From Anaerosalibacter bizertensis (lineage in GTDB: Bacteria > Bacillota > Clostridia > Tissierellales > Sporanaerobacteraceae): a stretch of 64,000 nucleotides of DNA. The position numbers were made by a program, and so were the translations under genes. The stretch lies in NCBI RefSeq assembly GCF_009696605.1, contig NZ_VULR01000001.1:62001-126000 (forward strand). The letters are read 5' to 3'. A model generated the notes under the pieces. The model was not told the DNA's origin. It was given only the letters and a program-made list of their open reading frames with translations, and did not search any database. Below are positions 29,909 to 39,603 of this stretch, in pieces; within the stretch, counting starts at the first letter, position 1; every line of letters begins with the position of its first letter.

Positions 29909-30556
29909 TTACCTAAAATTCTCCTTATAATAATTGCAATAGTCAGTTAGAGGACATTTAGTACATAAAGGCTTTCTAGCTTTACAAATCCTCCTTCCAT
30001 GGAAAATTAGAAGATGATGAGCCTTTGACCATCTCTCTTTTTTTATATTATTCATTAAGTCCTTTTCTGTGTCTAATACATTTTTACTATTTGCTAAACC
30101 GATCCTATTTGATACTCTAAAAACATGAGTATCAACAGCAATTGCATCTACTGAAAAAGCATTACTTAATACTACATTTGCAGTTTTTCTACCTACGCCT
30201 GGAAGTTTCATAAGATCCTCTCTAGTATCTGGAACCTTTCCATCAAACTCTTCAATGATCATTTTACAAGTTCCTAAAATATTCTTACTCTTATTTTTAT
30301 AAAAACCACAAGTTCTAATTTTTTCTCCTAACTCCTCTTTAGTAAGCTTTAAATAATCCTCAGGTGTTTTACATTCTTTGAAAAGCTCTTCAGTAACTAT
30401 ATTCACTCTCTTATCTGTACACTGTGCTGATAATATGGTTGCTATTAAAAGCTCAAAACTATTTGAATGATTCAATTCAGCCCTTGCATCTGGATAAAGC
30501 TGTTCTAGTATATCCAGAATTTTATCCACTTCTTTTTTATCAATATCTTTCTTCAT
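29909..30556 (-). CDS. nth: Endonuclease III
   Basis: DNA glycosylase/AP lyase that removes oxidised pyrimidines. Its 215 residues are typical. It shows the helix-hairpin-helix LPGVGRKTANVV with the catalytic lysine, the catalytic aspartate in VDTHVFRVSNR, and the C-terminal iron-sulfur loop CKARKPLCTKCPLTDYC (C-x6-C-x2-C-x5-C). A GTG at 30565 lies inside the ribosome site TAGGTG, so the ATG at 30556 is the better start. It follows the DUF503 gene by 9 nt and is likely co-transcribed. Confidence 0.95.
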   Translation of the reverse strand: MKKDIDKKEVDKILDILEQLYPDARAELNHSNSFELLIATILSAQCTDKRVNIVTEELFKECKTPEDYLKLTKEELGEKIRTCGFYKNKSKNILGTCKMIIEEFDGKVPDTREDLMKLPGVGRKTANVVLSNAFSVDAIAVDTHVFRVSNRIGLANSKNVLDTEKDLMNNIKKERWSKAHHLLIFHGRRICKARKPLCTKCPLTDYCNYYKENFR

Positions 30557-30565
30557 ACTAATCAC

Positions 30566-30847
30566 CTACAATATTTCTATATTATAATCAATTATTTCTA
30601 CCCTACTATCCCTATCTACAAATTTCAACACATTTGAAACAATTTTATTGGCATGAGATGTGTTGTTAGTTACACAAGCAAATCCTATTAAAGAAGTTTG
30701 CCAGCTATCGTTTAAGTCTAACTCTGCAATAGATACATTAAATCGTGATTGTATTTTTCCTATTATACTTTTTACCACATGTCTTTTATCTTTTAAAGAA
30801 TTTGATTCGTATATAATAATTTTAAGTGTACAGGAACCAATTATCAT
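30566..30847 (-). CDS. DUF503 family protein (YlxP-like)
   Basis: A 93-residue small protein starting MIIGSCTLKIIIYESNSLKDKR at the ATG at 30847 behind GAGGTGATTTTC. The SLKDKRHVVKSIIGKIQSRFNVSIAE segment is characteristic of DUF503/YlxP, elsewhere found beside infB and rbfA. Here it is next to nth instead. Function unknown; a ribosome or RNA link is suggested by other genomes only. Confidence 0.85.
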   Translation of the reverse strand: MIIGSCTLKIIIYESNSLKDKRHVVKSIIGKIQSRFNVSIAELDLNDSWQTSLIGFACVTNNTSHANKIVSNVLKFVDRDSRVEIIDYNIEIL

Positions 30848-30901
30848 GAAAATCACCTCAGTATAGTTTAAGTTTAAGTAGGGTATTTTAGAATAATTAA
30901 A

Positions 30902-30941
30902 AGATAAATAAAAGGAGGTAAACACCCCCTTTTATTTATCT
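30902..30941 (-). terminator. kbl terminator
   Basis: A 14-bp perfect stem (30902-30915 with 30928-30941; arm AGATAAATAAAAGG) overlaps the kbl stop codon. Minus-strand sequence continues TTTTAATT. Confidence 0.75.
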
Positions 30942-32130
30942 ACCCCAATATATTCATTTCCTTACCCACTTTTTCAAATACTTCTACAGCTCTATCAAGT
31001 TGTTCTTTTGTATGACCTGCTGTTACCATACATCTTACTCTTCCTGTTCCCTTTGGAACTGTTGGGAATACTATGCCTGATACAAATACTCCATTTTCGA
31101 GTAACTTTCTACTAAACTCCATAGTCTTTGCTTCGTCACCTATTATTACTGGAGTTATAGGTGTTTCACTATGGCCTGTATCAAATCCTAATGTGCCAAG
31201 TTTTGATTTGAAATATTTAGCATTGTCCCAAAGCCTATCTGTATACTCTGTTGATTCCATAAGCATTCTTAGTGCTTCCATTATTGCTCCTACTGCTGCT
31301 GGTGGAAGAGATGTACTAAATAATACTGGTCTAGCTCTATGGTTTAACCACTCATACATAGTTTCACTACCTGCTACATATCCTCCTACTACCCCTATAG
31401 CTTTTGACAATGTACCTATTGAAAAGTCTACTCTTCCATGTAGATTAAAGTGGTCTACAGTACCTCTACCACTTTCTCCCAATACTCCAGAACCATGAGC
31501 ATCATCCACATAAGTCATAGCTTCATACTTTTCAGCTAGCTCTACTATTTCAGGAAGTTTAGCAATATCTCCATCCATACTAAATACTCCATCAGTTATA
31601 ATTAGTATATTATTATATTTATCCCTATTTTCTTTAAGTACTTTTTCTAGATGATCAATATCTGAATGTTTGTATATAGTTTTGTCAGCTTTGCTAAGTC
31701 TAGAACCATCTATAATAGAAGCGTGGTTCAATTCATCAGAAATAATTAAATCTCCTTTTTCAGTTATAGCTTGAATTGTTCCTGCATTGCAATTAAATCC
31801 TGATTGGTAGATAAATGCTGCTTCTTCACGTTTAAATTCAGCTAATAACTTTTCAAGTTCTTCATGAATATCCATATTCCCTACTATAGTTCTAACTGCA
31901 CCTGCTCCTGCACCATATTTCTCAACTGCTTCTATTGCAGCCTTTTTTAGCCTTGGATGATTGGCAAATCCTAAATAGTTGTTTGAAGATAGATTTATAA
32001 CTCTTTTTCCATCTAAAATAACTTCTGAATCATTTGCTCCTCCTAATACTGGAAGTTTTCTGTAAACCCCATCATCTTTTAACCCCTGAATTTTTTCTTT
32101 CAAGAAATTTAACTCATGAACATTTGCCAT
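30940..32130 (-). CDS. kbl: Glycine C-acetyltransferase (2-amino-3-ketobutyrate CoA ligase)
   Basis: PLP enzyme that splits 2-amino-3-ketobutyrate with CoA into glycine and acetyl-CoA, the second step of threonine degradation. The 396 residues belong to the alpha-oxoamine synthase family: [17 protein letters not shown], the PLP-contact [15 protein letters not shown], and the lysine motif [16 protein letters not shown]. The ATG at 32130 has AAGGAGGG 5-10 nt upstream; an upstream extension to 32178 lacks a ribosome site. No threonine dehydrogenase gene is adjacent. The glycine produced could feed glycine reductase. Confidence 0.9.
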   Translation of the reverse strand: MANVHELNFLKEKIQGLKDDGVYRKLPVLGGANDSEVILDGKRVINLSSNNYLGFANHPRLKKAAIEAVEKYGAGAGAVRTIVGNMDIHEELEKLLAEFKREEAAFIYQSGFNCNAGTIQAITEKGDLIISDELNHASIIDGSRLSKADKTIYKHSDIDHLEKVLKENRDKYNNILIITDGVFSMDGDIAKLPEIVELAEKYEAMTYVDDAHGSGVLGESGRGTVDHFNLHGRVDFSIGTLSKAIGVVGGYVAGSETMYEWLNHRARPVLFSTSLPPAAVGAIMEALRMLMESTEYTDRLWDNAKYFKSKLGTLGFDTGHSETPITPVIIGDEAKTMEFSRKLLENGVFVSGIVFPTVPKGTGRVRCMVTAGHTKEQLDRAVEVFEKVGKEMNILG

Positions 32131-32209
32131 AGTTTCCCTCCTTAAAATAATTTTAGAGAAAGATTCATAATTATCCAAATATAGTATATCACAAATATTT
32201 GATTAATTA

Positions 32210-33328
32210 TTAACAGTTTTTGTTTTGAAAATATTTTAATAAACTTTCCATCTCTTTCTTAACATCTTCGTTTTTTTCAACTTTAATTGCCTCTTTTATA
32301 ATGGAACTACCTATATTTATATCAATATTTAATATAGACCAAGTAGCATATTTTCGAATCATAGGATTTTCATCATTTAATAAATCTTTCAAAAAATAAA
32401 TATTTTTCTTTTCCTTCATATTTCCTAAGGCTATTAAAGAATTCCTCCTTAAAATATTTCTTCCTCTCCAACTTCCTGCCATATGACCGTACTTTTCTTT
32501 AAACTGTCTATTAGACAAAGTAAACAATTCCTCTATATCTATATAACCTTTAGTAATTTTAGGTATAAACTCATTTTTATCGCTTTTTACAGCCCTTTTA
32601 TTTATAGGACATATTAATTGACAAGTATCGCAACCATAGATTTTTATTCCCATTTTTTCTCTTAATTCATAAGGAATCTCATTTTTAGTCTGAGTTAAAT
32701 ATGAAATACATTTTTTAGGATTTAATCTGTATGGTTCTTCCAATGCACCAGTAGGACAGGCTTTTATGCAAAGATTGCAATCATTACATCCTTCCTCTAC
32801 CTCTATATCTGGTTCAATATCTAAATCTGTTAAAATATATCCTATAAAAATAAATGAACCATAAAAATTATTTATAATTGAACAATTCTTACCATACCAT
32901 CCAATACCAGATTTTTTAGCAAGTTCTCTATCTATTAAAGGACCAGTATCTACAAAATATTCATACTTAAAATCCTTTTCCTTTTTTATTTCATTTATAA
33001 GCTTTCCCATTTTTTCCTTAATTACTCTATGATAATCTTCTCCCCAAGATGATTTTGATATTTTCCCTTTAAACTTATACTCTACCTTATCATTAAATTC
33101 TACATTATAAGAAACCCCTATGGTAATAATAGTTTTACAACTTGGAAAAACTTTTTTAGGATCTATTCTTTTTTCAATATCTCTTTCCTCAAACTCTGTT
33201 TCTTTATTATTTTCTCTTCTTTCAATTAAATAACCTTTTAAATTGTTTAACTTATTACAATCTGCAAAACCTATTACATCTATTCCTACTTCCTTAGATT
33301 TCCCTATAATATATTTTTTAAAATCCAT
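32210..33328 (-). CDS. queG: Epoxyqueuosine reductase
   Basis: Cobalamin- and iron-sulfur-dependent enzyme that reduces epoxyqueuosine to queuosine in tRNA anticodons. The 372 residues hold the catalytic and B12-binding N-terminal domain, two 4Fe-4S motifs (CNDCNLCIKACPTGA and CDTCQLICP), and a C-terminal HEAT-like segment (KDLLNDENPMIRKYATWSIL). Only a weak ribosome site (GGGAAGA) precedes the ATG at 33328. Its dependence on cobalamin fits the nearby BtuFCD-type importer, though they are not in one operon. Confidence 0.93.
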   Translation of the reverse strand: MDFKKYIIGKSKEVGIDVIGFADCNKLNNLKGYLIERRENNKETEFEERDIEKRIDPKKVFPSCKTIITIGVSYNVEFNDKVEYKFKGKISKSSWGEDYHRVIKEKMGKLINEIKKEKDFKYEYFVDTGPLIDRELAKKSGIGWYGKNCSIINNFYGSFIFIGYILTDLDIEPDIEVEEGCNDCNLCIKACPTGALEEPYRLNPKKCISYLTQTKNEIPYELREKMGIKIYGCDTCQLICPINKRAVKSDKNEFIPKITKGYIDIEELFTLSNRQFKEKYGHMAGSWRGRNILRRNSLIALGNMKEKKNIYFLKDLLNDENPMIRKYATWSILNIDINIGSSIIKEAIKVEKNEDVKKEMESLLKYFQNKNC

Positions 33329-33603
33329 ACAAATCTTCCCTTTATGTTTTTCCTTTATTATAACCTATTTATTGAGTTTTTTAAAATTGTAAATACCAAA
33401 AAATCCCATTGATATAGAATTAACATATAATAAATATTTTTCTGATGTTTTAGATATATTGTAGTATTTTTCTGAATTATTTTGATACTTTTGCTGGAAT
33501 TTTAGTTATTTATGTAACTAAGTTGATTTTAATGATGCAAACCTTTTCATAATATGATAAGATATATTTAATAACATAATTATATCTTAAGGAGGAATGT
33601 TAC
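33329..33603. other. Divergent intergenic region queG/ald
   Basis: 275 nt, very AT rich, holding the upstream regions of two divergent genes. Only the ald ribosome site AAGGAGG (about 33590-33596) is clear. I found no confident -35/-10 pair and no recognisable riboswitch. Confidence 0.5.
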
Positions 33604-34719
33604 ATGATTATTGGAGTACCTAAGGAAATTAAAGAGCAAGAAGACAGAGTAGCCCTAACACCTGCTGGTGCAGATGCTTTAGTTAGAGCAGGCCATAAGG
33701 TTTTAGTAGAAAAAAATGCAGGTATGGGAGTAGGCTTTACTGATGAAGAATATTCGGAGCTAGGAGCAGAAATACTACCAGAAGCTTCTATGGTATGGAA
33801 CCAAGCTGATATGATTATGAAAGTTAAAGAACCACTTAAGTCTGAATATACATATTTTAGAGAAGGACTTATTATATTCACTTATTTACACTTAGCAGCA
33901 GCAGAAGAATTAACAAAAGCTTTAATGGAAGCTGGAACAGTTGCTATAGCTTATGAAACTGTTGAAAATCCAGATAGATCTTTACCTCTTCTTTCACCTA
34001 TGAGTGAAGTAGCTGGACGTATGGCAGTACAAGAAGGTTCAATTTATTTAGAAAAAACTCGTGGAGGAAAAGGTCTTTTAGTAGATGGAGTACCAGGTGT
34101 TCCTCCTGCACATATAGTAGTTGTAGGTGCTGGTAATGTAGGTACAGGAGCTATTAGAAGAGCTATTGGTTTAGGTGCTAGAGTTACTGTACTTGACATA
34201 AATACGGACAGGCTTCGTTATTTAAATGAAGTATTTATGGGTAGAATAGAAACTCTTTATTCAAATAACTACAACCTAACTAATGCTGTAAAATCAGCTG
34301 ACTTAGTAGTAGGTGCTGTTTTAATTCCAGGAGCTAAAGCACCAAAATTGGTTACAGAAGAAATGGTAAAACTTATGGAACCAGGTAGTGTTCTAGTTGA
34401 CGTTGCTATTGACCAAGGTGGATGTATAGAAACTACACATCCTACAACTCACGCTGATCCAATATTCATGAAACATGATGTAGTACATTATGCAGTAGCT
34501 AACATTCCAGGAGCAGTTCCAAAGACTTCAACATTAGCCCTTACAAATGCTACTTTACCATATGCAATTAGAATTGCTAATAAAGGTTGGAAGCAAGCAT
34601 TAAAAGACGAAATGCCATTGAGAAAAGGTGCTAATATATTAGAAGGTAAATTAGTTTACAAAGCAGTAGCAGACGCTTTTGATTTACCATATACACCAGT
34701 AGAAGAAATATTAGGTTAA
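33604..34719 (+). CDS. ald: Alanine dehydrogenase
   Basis: NAD-dependent oxidative deamination of L-alanine to pyruvate, ammonia and NADH. Alanine is a classic Stickland electron donor. The 371 residues are full length: [20 protein letters not shown] at the N terminus, catalytic lysine region [11 protein letters not shown]-like ([11 protein letters not shown]), the NAD fold [16 protein letters not shown], and [14 protein letters not shown]. Start behind AAGGAGGAATGTTAC. It is a single plus-strand gene among minus-strand neighbours, closed by a strong palindromic terminator. Confidence 0.97.
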   Translation: MIIGVPKEIKEQEDRVALTPAGADALVRAGHKVLVEKNAGMGVGFTDEEYSELGAEILPEASMVWNQADMIMKVKEPLKSEYTYFREGLIIFTYLHLAAAEELTKALMEAGTVAIAYETVENPDRSLPLLSPMSEVAGRMAVQEGSIYLEKTRGGKGLLVDGVPGVPPAHIVVVGAGNVGTGAIRRAIGLGARVTVLDINTDRLRYLNEVFMGRIETLYSNNYNLTNAVKSADLVVGAVLIPGAKAPKLVTEEMVKLMEPGSVLVDVAIDQGGCIETTHPTTHADPIFMKHDVVHYAVANIPGAVPKTSTLALTNATLPYAIRIANKGWKQALKDEMPLRKGANILEGKLVYKAVADAFDLPYTPVEEILG

Positions 34720-34728
34720 TATAGATAT

Positions 34729-34766
34729 AAAAATCTCCAATTTCAATATTGAAATTGGAGATTTTT
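34729..34766 (+). terminator. ald terminator
   Basis: A perfect 38-nt palindrome (34729-34747 with 34748-34766; arm AAAAATCTCCAATTTCAAT) with T-rich ends in both directions. It can serve ald and the convergent permease gene. Confidence 0.85.
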
Positions 34767-34815
34767 GTTTATAATTATCATATATCATATTAGGCACTTT
34801 TAAAATACAGTTCAA

Positions 34816-37485
34816 TTAGTCTATAGATCTTATGGCATCTGTTATTTCAATTTTATCTACTTGTCTTCTAGGGCCTATCGTAGCTATATATCCAATACTC
34901 AAATTTATAGCTATCACTATTAAAAAGGACTTCCAATCTATAAAAAAACCTTTTGTATATGTCGGTATTGGAAATACATATAACGGAAACAAATATACCT
35001 GATAAACAAATATACCCATCTCAGCTATAAGGGCTACTATACAAGAGAAAATAGCCGATATACTTCCATACATTATTCCCTCGAATTCTATCATCTTTCT
35101 AAACTGTTTTTTAGTAAGGCCAATAGCCTTCATAATACCATGTTCCCTAGTCCTAGATATTAGATTATAATTTATGTTGTTATATATACTTAGTCCGCTT
35201 ATTAAGATTAAAATAACAGCTATAGCATTTTGGAACAAGTTATCAGTTATAGATGACTTCTCCTGTTCTTTATTAAACTCGTAGATATCAACAAACAGAG
35301 TCCTTTCAAAAATCTCCGATAATTCTTGGGATTTTTCCTTAACCGATTTATAATTTTCTTTACTAATATTTTCTTCTAAATTTATTCTAACTGCCCTATA
35401 GGAATTATCTATTCCAGATAATTCTTTAAACATATTTTCTGATATTAATACATAGGGTATTGTTGGCATTGCCACTACATTTTGATCCCTATACTGTGTT
35501 GGCAATTCATCAACTATACCTATTACAGTAAATTCTTTATCCACATACTGGGAACTATATTTTTTATGTTCCGATAGAAGCTCCATATTATCTATACCCT
35601 TGGCATATCCTTCTTTTGGGATAGTTACTTTAATCTTATCCCCATTTTTAATATCTAGTACAGGTTCATATCTACCTTTCGCTTTTTCATCATAGGGAGC
35701 CCCATTTTCCTTTGTTTTAGGAATATAAACTACTGCTACAGGCTCTTTTTTCATTCTATTTATATCTATTTTTTCATTTTGCAATATGCTAAATATTTTG
35801 CCTAAGTATTCTAGATCCTTATCCCTAAGCCCTGTTACAACATTTCTAATCATTACACTATCCTTAGTATCTCCTTCTATATAGAAGTCTCCTAAATTCG
35901 CTTCTGGATAAAAACCTTTTTCATTCATAAATTTTATATAATTTTCACCATTTGTTTCATTCAATTGCTCTTTATCTAATTTAAGTTTAGAATATAAGGC
36001 TTGTATATAAAATACATTTTCAACCTGAGGTATTTTTTTAATTTCATCTAGCTGTTCTTTTGTATAACCATTTTTCATAGGCTCATTCATGTCTAAATTT
36101 AATAAGATTTCAGACCATGGTGATTTATCACCAATACTCTCCAATTTTTCTCTACTTCTTCCATGCAACTCTTCTTTAAAAGACCTCGCCATAAAAAAGG
36201 TTGAGCCTACTGCCATAGCTATTATAGTAAATATAAGAACTTTTTTATTTCTTTTTAGATTTTTATAAGATACCTTATTTTGTACATTCATAAACCTTTC
36301 AATAAAGCTTTCTTTCTCTTTAATTTCCACGTTTTTATCTTGGGTAGCTTTATTCATAGCTTCTATTGGAGATACTTTATTTGCTAATATTCCCCCTCTT
36401 AATCCTGCTAATAGTATAGAGCCTAAGGCTGATAACATAGCTAACCCAATAGAAAACTTAGAAATAACTACAGTGTCTAATTTATATTGGGCTTCCGTGA
36501 TAAAAATTGCCATTTTGCTTCCCTTAAGAACATATGTGAATAACATTCCTGTCAACGAACCTAATGATGCACCTACAATATATAAGATAAATATTTCCGA
36601 TAATATTATATATACTATCTGCTTTTTGGTGCTACAAATAGCCCTCATCATACCATACTCTTGGACTCTTTTTAGCACTGAAATACTATATAAACTGTAA
36701 ATTACTATTCCACCTACTAACATAAGTAATAGGGAAATCCTTACCAAATTCCAATCTACAGCTTCAAATTCTCCCATAGCATCAAGTAACATCTTATTTA
36801 ACTGTATTTGACTTTCATCCTTTATTCCTATAGCCTTTCCTAGCTTCTTAGCCTCATTCTTATATGTTACTCCTTCTTTAAATTCTACTAAAGTTTCTAT
36901 AGACTCCTTATCCTGTGCTAGTTTTCCTTTATCAAATGCTATAAAAGCATTTCTAAAATCATGACTCTGGCTATGCAACCTATTTTTAATTATCCCAACT
37001 AACTTAAATTCTTTTTCTCCATTTTCTTTTGAAGATAATTTTATATTTTTATTTAGTTCATGGGGCAATCTAAGCCTATCCAATACCCATCCTTCTATTG
37101 CAATCTCATTTGATTCTGTTGGATATTTTCCCTCTATTATTTCTGTATCCAACATATATAATAACTTTTTCTCTCCTGCCAAGATATCTACATTTACACC
37201 ATTGTTACTCTTCCAAGTACCATAATTAAAACTATTTGCTACTTCCTTTACATTTTTTTCTTTACTTATTTTATCTATTTGAGCTTTACCTAACCCATTA
37301 TAAAAAACATGATTTCTTCCTGTGTTTTGTATAATATCATCAACTTGGAGCACCCTTGCACTTTCAGATAAAGAACCTATGGTCACTACTAAAAACACAC
37401 TTAACATAATACTTAGAACTATCGCTATAGATCTTTTCTTATATTCCTTTATATGTTTCCATGCTACTTTCATGTATTTTAGCAA
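34816..37485 (-). CDS. ABC transporter permease, FtsX/MacB type
   Basis: A large 889-residue membrane protein with two FtsX-type halves. A first transmembrane helix lies near residues 18-38 and is followed by a large extracellular domain. A helical bundle lies around residues 250-370, another helix near 417-432 is followed by a second extracellular domain, and a final bundle around 770-870 contains EHGIMKAIGLTKKQFRKM. It lacks the ten-helix BceB layout. The TTG start at 37485 overlaps the end of the ATPase gene and has GGAGGGAG upstream. Such pairs export or sense peptides and lipids; the substrate is unknown. Confidence 0.85.
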   Translation of the reverse strand: MLKYMKVAWKHIKEYKKRSIAIVLSIMLSVFLVVTIGSLSESARVLQVDDIIQNTGRNHVFYNGLGKAQIDKISKEKNVKEVANSFNYGTWKSNNGVNVDILAGEKKLLYMLDTEIIEGKYPTESNEIAIEGWVLDRLRLPHELNKNIKLSSKENGEKEFKLVGIIKNRLHSQSHDFRNAFIAFDKGKLAQDKESIETLVEFKEGVTYKNEAKKLGKAIGIKDESQIQLNKMLLDAMGEFEAVDWNLVRISLLLMLVGGIVIYSLYSISVLKRVQEYGMMRAICSTKKQIVYIILSEIFILYIVGASLGSLTGMLFTYVLKGSKMAIFITEAQYKLDTVVISKFSIGLAMLSALGSILLAGLRGGILANKVSPIEAMNKATQDKNVEIKEKESFIERFMNVQNKVSYKNLKRNKKVLIFTIIAMAVGSTFFMARSFKEELHGRSREKLESIGDKSPWSEILLNLDMNEPMKNGYTKEQLDEIKKIPQVENVFYIQALYSKLKLDKEQLNETNGENYIKFMNEKGFYPEANLGDFYIEGDTKDSVMIRNVVTGLRDKDLEYLGKIFSILQNEKIDINRMKKEPVAVVYIPKTKENGAPYDEKAKGRYEPVLDIKNGDKIKVTIPKEGYAKGIDNMELLSEHKKYSSQYVDKEFTVIGIVDELPTQYRDQNVVAMPTIPYVLISENMFKELSGIDNSYRAVRINLEENISKENYKSVKEKSQELSEIFERTLFVDIYEFNKEQEKSSITDNLFQNAIAVILILISGLSIYNNINYNLISRTREHGIMKAIGLTKKQFRKMIEFEGIMYGSISAIFSCIVALIAEMGIFVYQVYLFPLYVFPIPTYTKGFFIDWKSFLIVIAINLSIGYIATIGPRRQVDKIEITDAIRSID

Positions 37486-38165
37486 GATTCTCCCTCCCTA
37501 TTAACAAGGAGATTACCATCTTCAATTCTTACTATTCTATCAGCCATTTGAGCTAGTTTTTCATCATGGGTTATCATAACTAATGTTTGATGATATTTTC
37601 TTACAGATTGTTTTAAAAGATTTATTACTTCTAAACTGGTTTTAGAGTCAAGATTTCCTGTTGGCTCATCTGCAAGAACTATAGCTGGTCTAGTAGCTAA
37701 TGCTCTAGCTATGGCTACCCTTTGTTGTTGTCCTCCTGATAATTGATTTGGAAGAGCATTTTTCTTGTCATAAATATTTAACGTCTTCATCAATTCTTCT
37801 ATGAATTCATTGTCTACAGTTTTTAAATCAAACTCTATAGGTAAAGTTATATTTTCCCATACATTTAATACTGGAATTAAGTTATATGTTTGAAAAACAA
37901 ATCCCACTTTTCTCCTTCTAAATATGGCCAAACTTTCATCATCCATTGAATGGATATCTTTATTATCTATAAATACTTTTCCTTCAGTTGGTCTATCTAG
38001 TCCCCCCATCATATGAAGCAATGTAGTCTTCCCTGAACCAGAAGAGCCTACTATTGCTACAAATTTACCTTCTTCTATAGATAAATCTACTCCATCTACG
38101 GCTTTTACTAAATTATCACCTTTTCCATAATACTTTTTCAGTGATTTAGTTTCCAATATTTTCAT
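37479..38165 (-). CDS. ABC transporter ATP-binding protein, MacB/LolD type
   Basis: A 228-residue ATPase: Walker A GSSGSGKTT, Q-loop VFQTYNLIPVLNVWENITLP, signature LSGGQQQRVAIARA, Walker B IVLADEPTGNLDSKTS. It fits the MacB/LolD/BceA group used with FtsX-type permeases, and its stop overlaps the permease start by 7 nt. The ATG at 38165 follows GGGAGG. Its 5' 90 nt and leader are duplicated at 39711-40001, where the gene copy is broken. Confidence 0.92.
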   Translation of the reverse strand: MKILETKSLKKYYGKGDNLVKAVDGVDLSIEEGKFVAIVGSSGSGKTTLLHMMGGLDRPTEGKVFIDNKDIHSMDDESLAIFRRRKVGFVFQTYNLIPVLNVWENITLPIEFDLKTVDNEFIEELMKTLNIYDKKNALPNQLSGGQQQRVAIARALATRPAIVLADEPTGNLDSKTSLEVINLLKQSVRKYHQTLVMITHDEKLAQMADRIVRIEDGNLLVNREGESC

Positions 38166-38225
38166 GACTAATCCTCCCTTGTATATGAGTCTAGTGGCAA
38201 ATATAGCAATATATTTAACACTACA

Positions 38226-38286
38226 ATAATAGGATACCACCTCTAAATTACAAAACAATTTAATCTTGTTGACAGTTTTGTAATTT
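38226..38286 (-). promoter_or_regulatory. Promoter and 12-bp inverted repeat (candidate regulator site) before the ABC genes
   Basis: Perfect inverted repeat AAATTACAAAAC/GTTTTGTAATTT (38245-38256 with 38275-38286, 18-nt spacer). Its downstream arm overlaps a -35-like TTGTAA (38248-38253), with TATTAT (38226-38231) 16 nt further. This is a good candidate binding site for the two-component regulator encoded at 41.1-41.8 kb; the assignment is inference. Confidence 0.6.
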
Positions 38287-38324
38287 TATTAATTGTATTA
38301 ATTAAATTTTCCATTATTATAAAT

Positions 38325-38357
38325 AAAAAAATAAGACAAAGAATAGTTCTCTGTCTT
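38325..38357 (-). terminator. Terminator in repeat copy A (end of the VanZ-like gene)
   Basis: An 11-bp stem with one G-U (38333-38343 with 38347-38357; arm AAGACAAAGAA on plus) and a 3-nt loop, followed on minus by ATTTTTTTATTT. The same terminator is present in copy B. Confidence 0.75.
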
Positions 38358-38410
38358 GAGTTTTACTAATATCTGCTTTATTTAAATTCATTATTATACT
38401 AAAGATATAT

Positions 38411-38884
38411 TTAATAAATTTCTTTACGAATACAATGTTGATAACAACAAAATATTCCATATCCTATCATACATCCGATTAGATTTAAAATAATATCATC
38501 AATATCACAATAACCTAACATAGTTATTAGCTGAAATATTTCTATAAATATTATACCTATAAAAGAAATGAGCAATACTTGAAAAAAATTTTTATTATAT
38601 GCAATCGGCAAGAGAAAACCAAATGGAATAAATGGTAATATATTTCCTAAAATATTTTTAAAAGCAAACATACTGAAAAAATTTGTTAAATATGGTTTCA
38701 TTGTCCTGAATGGAACCATATTTATATTCCATATTCCTTCTTCTCTATTAGATTTTATAGAATTTATCCTATCTACTAATTCATAAAATGAGCCTTTAAA
38801 TTTAACAGCTATAAAAACAAACAAAATTATAATATAAATCCAAAATAGCTTTTTCTTATTAAATGAATTTTTCTTATTAAACAT
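38411..38884 (-). CDS. VanZ-like family membrane protein
   Basis: A 157-residue protein with about four hydrophobic segments and the VanZ signature region NILGNILPFIPFGFLLP followed by GYCDIDDIILNLIGCMIGY. The ATG at 38884 follows AAAGGGGG and gives MFNKKNSFNKKKLFWIYII; a longer frame to 38956 has no ribosome site. VanZ proteins are linked to glycopeptide (teicoplanin) resistance and envelope functions, but most homologues are uncharacterised. It lies inside the segment flanked by the 291-bp repeats and diverges from the secreted-protein gene. Confidence 0.85.
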   Translation of the reverse strand: MFNKKNSFNKKKLFWIYIIILFVFIAVKFKGSFYELVDRINSIKSNREEGIWNINMVPFRTMKPYLTNFFSMFAFKNILGNILPFIPFGFLLPIAYNKNFFQVLLISFIGIIFIEIFQLITMLGYCDIDDIILNLIGCMIGYGIFCCYQHCIRKEIY

Positions 38885-39013
38885 ACGTATTCCCCCTTTA
38901 TTATAAAATAACAAACTATTACTTAAATTACAATATTTAAAAAATGTTTTTTGCAATACTTATTTTCGTATGATATTATAAAATTACCAGAATTATAAAA
39001 AGGAGGGATATAT

Positions 39014-39526
39014 GTGAGGAAATGTAATAAAATTATTAGCATTATTTTTGCAATATTTTGTATTATTTCTATAAGTTCATCAGCTTTTGCAGATTCAATC
39101 CATGTATTGAAAGAAAATCCACCAAATAATACATTCACGGGAGACTTTGAAATTTCTGGAGCAAATCCACCAGGACGTAATGCAGATATACACAACTTAT
39201 CATTATCATCATATAACTATCAAGCAAAAAATATGGGATATAGACTTTATACTAGTAAATGGTTGAAAGGTGCTTCTTCAATAAAAATAACAGTTAGAAA
39301 TTGGAAATTACTTGAATTCCATGGTGGAAAAAGTAATCAACTAGACTTAATAGTGTATAACTCTTCTAAAAAACCAATTAAAAGTAAAACAATAACAATT
39401 AATGGAACAAGCGCTTCTACAACTATTAGTGGTCTACCTAGTTCTTCAAAGTATTATATTTGTTTTCAAGTTCCTACTAACGGTAATAGATATTCTTATA
39501 ATGGAACTATTTCTAAGAACAATTAA
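39014..39526 (+). CDS. Small secreted protein, unrecognised family
   Basis: A 170-residue protein that starts at GTG behind AGGAGGG. It has a clear Sec signal peptide: basic MRKCNK, a hydrophobic run IISIIFAIFCIISISSS, and probable cleavage after AFA. The mature part of about 145 residues has no cysteine, is rich in Ser, Asn, Lys and Tyr, and looks beta-rich (SIKITVRNWKLLEF, LDLIVYNSSKKPIKSKTI), suggesting a compact beta-sandwich. I recognise no family. It is divergent to the VanZ-like gene, within the repeat-flanked segment, and ends in a good terminator. Confidence 0.8.
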   Translation: MRKCNKIISIIFAIFCIISISSSAFADSIHVLKENPPNNTFTGDFEISGANPPGRNADIHNLSLSSYNYQAKNMGYRLYTSKWLKGASSIKITVRNWKLLEFHGGKSNQLDLIVYNSSKKPIKSKTITINGTSASTTISGLPSSSKYYICFQVPTNGNRYSYNGTISKNN

Positions 39527-39603
39527 TAAAATATTAGTGTCTGATCTAAAAAATCATTAGATTAAGTAAAATACAATACTAAATACAAAAACTATATATT
39601 TTA

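Larger units (their letters stand above)
38076..38366 (-). repeat. 291-bp direct repeat, copy A (intact ATPase 5' end plus leader)
   Basis: It matches 39711-40001 over its whole length. By eye there are about 11 differences in the 90-nt coding part (38076-38165) and about 6 in the 201-nt leader (38166-38366). It contains, in transcript order, a terminator, an inverted repeat, a promoter and the ATPase start. Confidence 0.9.

Noticed and set aside
33329-33603. Sigma-54 (-24/-12) promoter upstream of ald, suggested by rpoN in the window
   Set aside because: No GG-N10-GC pair with the surrounding consensus was found.
38923-39195. 90-codon minus-strand frame overlapping the secreted-protein gene
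   Set aside because: Antisense to the signal peptide and mature part of a gene with a good ribosome site and terminator; it has no start signal of its own.
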